Source: Cyclobacteriaceae bacterium (GTDB taxonomy: Bacteria > Bacteroidota > Bacteroidia > Cytophagales > Cyclobacteriaceae). Taken from it: 9,159 bases of DNA. The translations under genes and the position numbers were made by a program. Of the stretch, positions 1-5,576 are shown in pieces; positions within the stretch are counted from its first letter, which is position 1; each line of letters opens with the position of its first letter. The stretch spans positions 1 to 9,159 of the forward strand of contig JALOMY010000093.1 in the NCBI GenBank assembly GCA_025455225.1. The letters run 5' to 3'. Under the pieces are notes generated by a model. That model did no database searches and had not been told where the DNA came from. It saw only the letters and a list, made by a program, of their open reading frames with translations.

Positions 1-1649
1 AGAAAATCCTTAAAGGCATCCTGAAGGATTCGTTTTCGAATACCTGTTTTGATTTTATAATCATCTGGCAGACTGAAAATGAAATTAACGAGTTCGTAGT
101 CCAGAAATGGTGTACGTACTTCAAGGCTGTTGGCCATGCTCATCAGGTCAACCTTGGTAAGCATGTCGTTAGGCAATACAAGTTGTGTATCGGTAAGCAA
201 AATGTCATTCAGATATTCTTTATTATGAATTGTATTCAAAAGTAACGATTGCCTTAATCGATACTCGTCCTGTACAAGTGCAAAACGCGATTCCTCCGAA
301 AGCAAGCGTGCAGCGGTGTGATGATCTGTAAACGATGCCCATCGCCAGTACCGTTCTTTTGGGGAAAGTTGTATACCTTCTCCAAACCGAACCAGCTGAC
401 GTACCTTGTTGGCGAGTGGATTGTTTCGTGATTGCGGAAATGCCTTCCATAGAGGCAGGAGCTTAGCCGCCAGATTTTCTTTCCATCCCGGATGAATAGC
501 ACGGAAATGAGCCTCATGTTTGTTATAGCCACCCAAAAGTTCATCTGCCCCATCGCCCGACAACGCCACTGTGGCATGTTTTCGGGTTTGCTTACTTAAG
601 ATGTAAACATTTATTGCGGAAGAATCGGCAAATGGTTCATCGATGTAGTTTAAAATGTCATGAATGTGCTCGAATAAATCATGATTCGACAGTGAGAATA
701 CCGTGTGCTCGGTATGGAAGTGTTTGGCAACCAGCGTAGCATATTCAGTTTCGTCAAAAAACTTCTCGTCTTTAAAACCTATTGAAAAAGTATGAAGATC
801 AGGTTTGTGTTTTCGGGCTAATCCGGAAATAACAGATGAATCTATGCCGCCACTGAGAAAGGCTCCGAGGGGAACATCCGATACCAATCTTCTTTGAACG
901 GAAGCTTCCAGAAGGGATTTCAATTTTTCTTTAGCATCATCGTATCGTAGACTTTTTCCAGTATGTTCCCGATCGTAAGGAATGCTGTAATAAGAATGAA
1001 TCTCATGATGCCTTGACCGGACGACCAAATAATGGCCGGGCATCAATTTTTTAACCGAATTAAATACTGTTGATGGAGCAGGTATGTAATTCAATTGAAG
1101 ATACGTAAGCAATGAAGTAAAATCCAGGGACTTATCTATGCCATACTGCAATAGGGATTTCATTTCGGATGCGAAGAGAAATTTGTCCTCATCAATAACA
1201 TAAAGAAGTGGCTTTACACCATACCGGTCGCGGGCAAGGAAGAACGTTTGCTCGTGTTTGTCGTAAATGCAGAAAGAAAAAAAACCATTTAGTTTTGGCA
1301 GACATTTTTCCCTTTCATGGATAAAAAGTTTTAGCAGAACTTCTGTGTCTGATTGCGATTGAAACGAGATTCCCTTTTTCTCCAGTTCACGTTTCAGTTC
1401 ACGGTAATTGAAGATTTCTCCATTAAAAACAATGGCGTAACGCCTGCTCTCGTCCCACATGGGCTGATTGGCAGAATCACTGGTATCAATAATGGCGAGT
1501 CTTCGGTGTCCAAGTCCGGCAAACTGATCATGATACATATCCTGAAAATCCGGACCACGCTTCGCAAGGGCCATGGTTGCGTTAGCCAGGTGAATCATAT
1601 TCATCTTTCCTAGCAGGTTAAAGGCCAGTATTCCGGTAATGCCGCACAC
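1..1649 (-). CDS. asnB: asparagine synthase (glutamine-hydrolysing), partial at left edge
   Basis: Cytoplasmic enzyme that makes asparagine from aspartate, ATP and glutamine-derived ammonia. The start is GTG at 1649. It is chosen because cleavage of the first residue exposes Cys2 in the N-terminal motif xCGITGIL, the catalytic cysteine of class II glutamine amidotransferases; the later ATG codons would lose it. Further amidotransferase motifs follow: RGPDF, HRRLAIID, NGEIFNYREL and SDTEVLL in about the first 120 residues, then RDRYGVKPL. The synthetase domain has the ATP-pyrophosphatase loop SGGIDSS (residues 266-271), then LSGDGADELLGGY and, near the edge, KVDLMSMANSLEVRTPFLD. About 549 codons are present and the family usually has 600-640, so only the C-terminal tail is missing. 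It is the last visible gene of a minus-strand series, 50 nt after the membrane protein gene. It could supply amidation for an envelope-polysaccharide locus rather than bulk asparagine; the window cannot decide this. Confidence 0.95.
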   Translation of the reverse strand, partial: MCGITGILAFNLLGKMNMIHLANATMALAKRGPDFQDMYHDQFAGLGHRRLAIIDTSDSANQPMWDESRRYAIVFNGEIFNYRELKRELEKKGISFQSQSDTEVLLKLFIHEREKCLPKLNGFFSFCIYDKHEQTFFLARDRYGVKPLLYVIDEDKFLFASEMKSLLQYGIDKSLDFTSLLTYLQLNYIPAPSTVFNSVKKLMPGHYLVVRSRHHEIHSYYSIPYDREHTGKSLRYDDAKEKLKSLLEASVQRRLVSDVPLGAFLSGGIDSSVISGLARKHKPDLHTFSIGFKDEKFFDETEYATLVAKHFHTEHTVFSLSNHDLFEHIHDILNYIDEPFADSSAINVYILSKQTRKHATVALSGDGADELLGGYNKHEAHFRAIHPGWKENLAAKLLPLWKAFPQSRNNPLANKVRQLVRFGEGIQLSPKERYWRWASFTDHHTAARLLSEESRFALVQDEYRLRQSLLLNTIHNKEYLNDILLTDTQLVLPNDMLTKVDLMSMANSLEVRTPFLDYELVNFIFSLPDDYKIKTGIRKRILQDAFKDF

Positions 1650-1677
1650 GTTGGTTCAGAATTAAACCATTAAAATT

Positions 1678-1685
1678 CAAAATTA
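1678..1685 (-). promoter_or_regulatory. possible -7 box for asnB
   Basis: On the minus strand this reads TAATTTTG, a perfect match to the Bacteroidetes -7 consensus TAnnTTTG. It lies 28 nt before the GTG of asnB, which would give a 5' leader of roughly 20 nt. No good -33 TTTG is seen about 19 nt further upstream, and the area is AT-rich, so a chance match is possible. A 7-bp inverted repeat (TCAGAAT at 1656-1662, ATTCTGA at 1685-1691) brackets the box and could be an operator or coincidence. If real, asnB has its own promoter and need not depend on the DUF1080 genes upstream. Confidence 0.35.
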
Positions 1686-1699
1686 TTCTGATATGTACA

Positions 1700-2287
1700 T
1701 TACTTAGGCCGCGATCTTGTTTGCCTTAATAGTAAGACTGGCAATTTCATGCCCATCATAATGCAGACCCAGGAAAGAAGAACAACAAATTCCCAGTACT
1801 GGCCACCCACATGGGTCACCTGCCCCTGAACGCGGGGCAAATACGTCATAAAAAATATGAACCAGGTAAAATAAAGGTAAATACTTAACAAGATTTTGAA
1901 TTGTGTGAGACTGATAATGCCTCGTTCTTGTCGCATATGAAAGTAAGGCATAGCCATAATAATTACGTAGGCAATAAAACCACCGGCAACGCGTATTGGA
2001 ATTAAGTTATTACCCGATAATCCATTGTACGATAACAGGATAATGAGATGAATGCCGTGGGTTAATGCAAAAATATGGAACGGCCGGGTTGATATTAAAC
2101 GGGAGAGCAATTCGGCACGGTCGGGTAAGAGCAAAAAAATAATACTAAAAACCCCCAGCGACAGACGGCCAGAATACCGCGTTAACGCCTGAAGTCCTTC
2201 CAGGGTGTTACCATAATTTAGTATTGCAAAAACAGCCATCACAATTTCCAGGAGGATTATCAGGATGGCTGTTTTTTTAAAGTCCAT
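1700..2287 (-). CDS. six-helix membrane protein, ferric-reductase-like layout, function unknown
   Basis: A 195-residue hydrophobic protein with about six predicted membrane helices, at roughly residues 6-24, 39-55, 70-88, 98-116, 130-150 and 165-187, and a basic C-terminal tail (RQTRSRPK). I do not recognise a named gene. The layout resembles small ferric-reductase-like transmembrane proteins: RYSGRLSL at the start of helix 2, THGIH (His77, His80) in helix 3, and YLYFTWFIFFMTYL in helix 5. In that superfamily a histidine at the start of helix 5 pairs with the helix 3 histidines to hold haem. Here that stretch reads FKILLSIY with no histidine, so haem binding is doubtful. Other histidines are His117 and His159, near helix ends. 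The ATG at 2287 is preferred because the next ATG (codon 17) would cut through the first helix. The gene starts 47 nt after the DUF1080 lipoprotein stop and ends 50 nt before asnB. The superfamily link is by eye from memory and uncertain. Confidence 0.8.
   Translation of the reverse strand: MDFKKTAILIILLEIVMAVFAILNYGNTLEGLQALTRYSGRLSLGVFSIIFLLLPDRAELLSRLISTRPFHIFALTHGIHLIILLSYNGLSGNNLIPIRVAGGFIAYVIIMAMPYFHMRQERGIISLTQFKILLSIYLYFTWFIFFMTYLPRVQGQVTHVGGQYWEFVVLLSWVCIMMGMKLPVLLLRQTRSRPK
2228..2276. repeat. 13-bp perfect inverted repeat, terminator-like, inside the start of the membrane protein gene
   Basis: The left arm AAAAACAGCCATC (2228-2240) and right arm GATGGCTGTTTTT (2264-2276) are exact reverse complements separated by 23 nt. 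Read as RNA on either strand, the stem ends in a run of U, seven on the plus strand and five on the minus strand, so it resembles an intrinsic terminator in both directions. It covers codons 4-20 of the membrane protein gene. It also lies about 60 nt after the stop of the upstream DUF1080 gene, a normal distance for a terminator. The 23-nt loop is longer than usual. Codon constraint alone (Lys-Lys-Thr-Ala-Ile and Met-Ala-Val-Phe) could have produced the match by chance. Confidence 0.6.
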
Positions 2288-2334
2288 GCTTACGGTGCAA
2301 TTAAACGGGATGTAATAGGGCTTTCATAAAATGC

Positions 2335-3084
2335 TTACAACGGTTTAATCATGATGTTACGATACCATACTTTATCGCCATGATCCTGTAATGAAATACG
2401 ACCTTTGGTTGCTTTACCGAAATCCGGCATTTCTTTAAACTTACTTCCGGCAACCAGTGCATCCCATTCAGGCGTATGCATGGTAAAGTTCACTACGTTT
2501 GTACCGTTTAACCAGAATTGGTAGGAACCATTTTGCGATACAATGCGTACCTGGTTCCATTCACCGGCAGGTTTCACGGTTTCGGTAGAACAGGAAATCA
2601 GGTCATACAAATCACCGGCACGGTGTTTAATAATTTTCGCATCCGGATGGCAATCATTATCCAGTACCTGCATTTCGGGTCCGGTTAACCACACGTATTG
2701 GTACTTTGGATCCTCAACTACATTAAACATGATACCGCTGTTTCCGCAGGAATCAATTTTCCATTCGAGGCTCAGCTCGAAGTTTTCAAACTCAGCATCA
2801 GTGATGATGTCACCGCGGCCCTCTTCACTGCTGTTGTTCAGATGAAGTGCTTCATCATCAACTACCCAGGCAGAACCAATGGTGGTGCTGTTGAAATTCC
2901 GCCATCCTGAAGTGGTTTGGCCATCAAACAACAATTGCCAGCCTTCGGCTTTTTGAGCTTCGGTAAGTGTATTGTTCATGGAAACGGGTTCGGTTGATTC
3001 TTCTATGGGTGTTTCCTGCTTTTTTGTTTGACAGGATATCATGAAGAGAGAAATGATAATTGACAGAACTTTTATTGATTTCAT
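2335..3084 (-). CDS. DUF1080 (3-keto-disaccharide hydrolase family) lipoprotein, copy A
   Basis: A 249-residue lipoprotein. The signal MKSIKVLSIIISLFMISC ends in a lipobox with Cys18, so it is probably membrane-anchored outside the cytoplasm. A short linker is followed by one DUF1080 domain (PF06439, concanavalin-like fold). Family signatures are LLFDGQTTSGW (51-61), GNSGI (114-118), TGPEMQVLD (134-142), PAGEWN (172-177), WLNG (191-194) and ISLQDHGDKVWYRNI near the C-terminus. The family is known for acting on 3-keto-glycosides; the exact substrate here is unknown. The start at 3084 is chosen for the lipoprotein signal. The frame stays open to an ATG at 3204, but that extension overlaps the end of copy B and encodes nothing recognisable. 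By eye it is about 80% identical to copy B over the last 160 residues, which indicates tandem duplication. Cys113, Cys145 and Cys165 are shared with copy B only. Confidence 0.9.
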   Translation of the reverse strand: MKSIKVLSIIISLFMISCQTKKQETPIEESTEPVSMNNTLTEAQKAEGWQLLFDGQTTSGWRNFNSTTIGSAWVVDDEALHLNNSSEEGRGDIITDAEFENFELSLEWKIDSCGNSGIMFNVVEDPKYQYVWLTGPEMQVLDNDCHPDAKIIKHRAGDLYDLISCSTETVKPAGEWNQVRIVSQNGSYQFWLNGTNVVNFTMHTPEWDALVAGSKFKEMPDFGKATKGRISLQDHGDKVWYRNIMIKPL

Positions 3085-3115
3085 AGAATTTATGGATTTG
3101 AAAATTGTTACGATG

Positions 3116-3802
3116 TTATTCCAGTATCCGAATCCGGATATTTCTGAACCAAACGCGGTCGCCATGATCCTGTAAAGCAATACGTCCTTTCGTGGCTTTG
3201 CCAAAGGCAGGCATGTTTTTGAATTTGCTATTTTTCACCAGTTCATCCCACTGGGGCGTATGCATTGAAAAGGTTACGACATTGGTTCCGTTAAGCCAGA
3301 ACGAGTAGTTTCCTTTATCAGATCGGATACGCACTTCATTCCATTCACCAGCTGGTTTTACGGTTTCCGTTGAGCAGGAAATCAAATCGTATAAATCACC
3401 CGCCCGATGCTTGATAATCTTTGCATCATCATGACAGGTATTATCAAGTATCTGCATTTCGGGGCCCGTTACAAATACCCAATGATATTTCGGATCTTCC
3501 ACAACGTTAAAAAAAATCCCACTGTTACCGCATGAATCAATTTTCCACTCAAGCACCAATTCAAAATTTTCGTATTCAGCATCAGTTACGAGGTCTCCGC
3601 GTCCTTCTTTCATGGAGGTATCAAGATACAATTCACCCTGATTTACCTTCCAGGCCGGGGTAGTTCCTGCCTGGTTGTACAAATGCCATCCTTTAATCGA
3701 TTGATTGTCGATTAATGAAATCCACGAATCTGTGGATGCCTGGGCAAACATGTGTGTTGAAGTAATTACTGATATAAAAAGGATTGGTAGGATGCGATAC
3801 AT
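3116..3802 (-). CDS. DUF1080 (3-keto-disaccharide hydrolase family) secreted protein, copy B
   Basis: A 228-residue protein with a standard secretory signal (MYRILPILFISVITSTHMFAQA). Cleavage is likely after Ala20 or Ala22 and no lipobox is seen, so it is probably a soluble periplasmic or secreted protein, unlike copies A and C. The DUF1080 domain fills the rest: GNSGIFF (92-98), TGPEMQILD (112-120), PAGEWNEV (150-157), FWLNGTNVV (168-176) and ALQDHGDRVWFRNI (209-222). The usual family motif LFDGxxxxGW near the N-terminus is changed to LIDNQSIKGW (30-39). Cys91, Cys123 and Cys143 match the three cysteines of copy A. The stretch from DAKIIKHRAG to PAGEWN (126-154) is identical in both copies. 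It lies 12 nt after copy C and 31 nt before copy A, so the three are almost certainly one transcript. Family assignment is firm; substrate is unknown. Confidence 0.9.
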   Translation of the reverse strand: MYRILPILFISVITSTHMFAQASTDSWISLIDNQSIKGWHLYNQAGTTPAWKVNQGELYLDTSMKEGRGDLVTDAEYENFELVLEWKIDSCGNSGIFFNVVEDPKYHWVFVTGPEMQILDNTCHDDAKIIKHRAGDLYDLISCSTETVKPAGEWNEVRIRSDKGNYSFWLNGTNVVTFSMHTPQWDELVKNSKFKNMPAFGKATKGRIALQDHGDRVWFRNIRIRILE

Positions 3803-3814
3803 TCTGCTACAGGT

Positions 3815-4546
3815 TTAATTAAGAACTTTAATAGCCAGGTTGCGGTACCAAACTTCGTTGCCGTGATCCTGCAAGGCAATGTGTCCTTTGCTTACCGTTC
3901 CATAGCCCGGAAAATCTTTCCATTTGCTGGCGTCCCTGCGTGCTTTCCAATCGTCTGAATCGATATCATATTCCAGCACCTTCTCCCCATTTAACCAATG
4001 TTCAACATGCTTGTTGTTGACTACGATTTTTCCTTCGTTCCATTCACCGGCCGGATTAAGTTTTCTATTTTCAATGGCATGCATATCGTAATTGCAGGCT
4101 GAACGGTTGGCTGCTGCAACTTCACCCGGGTATCCGTCATCATCCATTACCTGGTACTCAGGACCGGTTTCATACGATTCATTGTAGGCTTCACTAACCA
4201 GGTAGATTACCCCACTATTTCCCTGGGCGGAAATTTTCCATTCAAAAGAGAATTCAAAATTGTCGTATTGCTCTTCAGTAATCAGATCCGACCGTTGATT
4301 GTCTCCACCCTCAGCGAAAGGTTTGCAGTGAAGGGTACCATCAAGTACTTCCCAAGAATTGTTGGGTTTATTCTTATAAATCCGCCAGCCGCTCATTGTG
4401 GTTCCGTCAAAAAGGGAAACAAATCCTTCGGGTAAGGAGGAAGGTGCGACAATAGGTTCTTCCGCTGCCTGCATGCTTTCCTTTTGTTTCGTTGAACAGG
4501 AAAGAATGGTTAATAGGAGTATAAAATACACGATCCTGTGAAGCAT
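3815..4546 (-). CDS. DUF1080 (3-keto-disaccharide hydrolase family) lipoprotein, copy C
   Basis: A 243-residue lipoprotein and the first gene of the minus-strand series. The signal MLHRIVYFILLLTILSC has a lipobox with Cys17, followed by a linker rich in Glu, Ala and Pro. The DUF1080 domain shows LFDGTTMSGW (45-54), GNSGV (109-113), ETGPEYQVMDDDGYPG (126-141), PAGEWNE (165-171), HWLNGEKV (183-190) and ALQDHGNEVWYRNL (224-237). It is clearly more distant from copies A and B than they are from each other. The loop after the GPE motif is different (GEVAAANRSACNYDMHAIEN in place of the KHRAGDLYDLISCSTE region), and two of their three shared cysteines are missing. That suggests a different sugar specificity, which is inference. 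Typical of the family in having GPEYQVMDD. The start at 4546 faces a 138-nt divergent spacer shared with the outer-membrane barrel gene. Confidence 0.92.
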   Translation of the reverse strand: MLHRIVYFILLLTILSCSTKQKESMQAAEEPIVAPSSLPEGFVSLFDGTTMSGWRIYKNKPNNSWEVLDGTLHCKPFAEGGDNQRSDLITEEQYDNFEFSFEWKISAQGNSGVIYLVSEAYNESYETGPEYQVMDDDGYPGEVAAANRSACNYDMHAIENRKLNPAGEWNEGKIVVNNKHVEHWLNGEKVLEYDIDSDDWKARRDASKWKDFPGYGTVSKGHIALQDHGNEVWYRNLAIKVLN

Positions 4547-4588
4547 AATTGTAGTGATTTAGGTAATGAAAAATGGAAAATGCCCTTC

Positions 4589-4613
4589 AAAATACTTTAA
4601 ACTGAAGTATTTT
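4589..4613. promoter_or_regulatory. 9-bp perfect inverted repeat in the divergent spacer (possible operator)
   Basis: AAAATACTT (4589-4597) and AAGTATTTT (4605-4613) are exact reverse complements around a 7-nt centre. As RNA the stem could extend by a G-U and an A-U pair to leave a 3-nt loop. It lies 43 nt before the first DUF1080 gene and 72 nt before the barrel gene, inside the 138-nt spacer (4547-4684) that must hold both promoters. A regulator binding here could control both directions. A terminator is unlikely because no transcript ends here. I could not find a full Bacteroidetes TTTG / TAnnTTTG promoter pair on either strand of this spacer. Confidence 0.5.
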
Positions 4614-4684
4614 CTTACATGTGAGTTACCTTTTTTGATGGGAGTCTCATTAAGCGGACAAATGGTTAATTCGATAAACTTCTT

Positions 4685-5509
4685 ATGAAACTAAAAATTG
4701 TATTGGGTTTCTTGTTGTTGGTTGCAAATGTACAATCTGTCTTCTCCCAGGTGCATTTAGGGGCAACCTCTGCGTACAACGCCACCTTTGTTCTTGACAA
4801 AGGATTAAGTGAAGATCCACGGTATAACTCTACCATGACGTATAACTGGTCACCGGTGGGTATTGCATTTGGTGTTGATATTACTCCTGGTTTTGGACTT
4901 CAGCTGGAATCGATTTTGTCGAAACAAGGACAGATTTATGATGTAATCAATACCGCCAAAGAGATATCGGGAAGTCGGCAAATTAATTTGGAATACCTGA
5001 ATCTTCCTTTGCTGATGAAATTTATGAGTAAAGGCACAGGTAACGTACGTACCAACTTCAACATCGGTCCGCAGATGTCGATACTCCGTGCAGGTGTCGA
5101 GAGCCTTACAACCAATGCCGGAGATTATGAAATACCCGAGGGAATTGATTTTGCTACCATTAAGGAAGATTACCCATCGGCCATTGATAATGAAAACGGA
5201 ACGTATACCATACCCGAAGATATCCCTTCACGCGACATCTTAACAAAAGCGGCCAATGACTTTAAGAATACCGAGTTTCAATTGGCGGCTTCGTTTGGGT
5301 TAGACATTGATATCTCCCGTAATATTTTTCTTACCACCCAGGTCCGTGCAAATTATAGCTTTACCGATATGCGCGGTGAGGATGTATTGAATTCCTTGAA
5401 AGCCGGTGAGTACTCTGAATTGTTTGGTAACCGGGCCAACGTGATGATTGGCGTCCAGTTTGGATTGCATTATTACTTTGGTACGTTACGTTCGTTCCGA
5501 GAAAATTAA
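4685..5509 (+). CDS. PorT-like outer-membrane beta-barrel protein
   Basis: A 274-residue protein with a clear secretory signal (MKLKIVLGFLLLVANVQSVFSQ) and then a pattern of short alternating strands ending in an aromatic residue (GVQFGLHYYFG, 256-266). It fits the Bacteroidota outer membrane protein beta-barrel family (PF13568 type). Two family hallmarks are seen: GLQLESILSKQG (71-82), a strand facing the membrane, and LEYLNLPLLMKF (102-113), the conserved PorT-like strand pair. Between about residues 138 and 185 is a long acidic segment that probably forms a surface loop. It contains a near-repeat (YEIPEGI and YTIPEDI). The size is somewhat larger than the common 200-230 residues because of this loop. 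It is divergent from the DUF1080 genes and convergent with the dehydrogenase gene, so it is probably transcribed alone. The specific role (structural, adhesion or small-solute passage) cannot be read from sequence. Confidence 0.85.
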   Translation: MKLKIVLGFLLLVANVQSVFSQVHLGATSAYNATFVLDKGLSEDPRYNSTMTYNWSPVGIAFGVDITPGFGLQLESILSKQGQIYDVINTAKEISGSRQINLEYLNLPLLMKFMSKGTGNVRTNFNIGPQMSILRAGVESLTTNAGDYEIPEGIDFATIKEDYPSAIDNENGTYTIPEDIPSRDILTKAANDFKNTEFQLAASFGLDIDISRNIFLTTQVRANYSFTDMRGEDVLNSLKAGEYSELFGNRANVMIGVQFGLHYYFGTLRSFREN

Positions 5510-5576
5510 CCAGAGTCTTTTAATCCTTTAAATAATGATTTTTTACACTGGCGATTTAATCTGAGGTTGTAACCGG

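Noticed and set aside
223..577. Two short overlapping minus-strand reading frames.
   Set aside because: They are alternative frames of asnB, whose own frame carries the synthetase motifs through this stretch.
3085..3204. A 40-residue N-terminal extension of DUF1080 copy A, from an ATG at 3204.
   Set aside because: It is the out-of-frame reading of the end of copy B, and the lipoprotein signal begins at the internal Met encoded at 3084.
4547..4684. A full Bacteroidetes promoter (TTTG, 19 nt, TAnnTTTG) in the divergent spacer.
   Set aside because: Candidate TTTG and TA-rich elements were found, but none at the right spacing on either strand.
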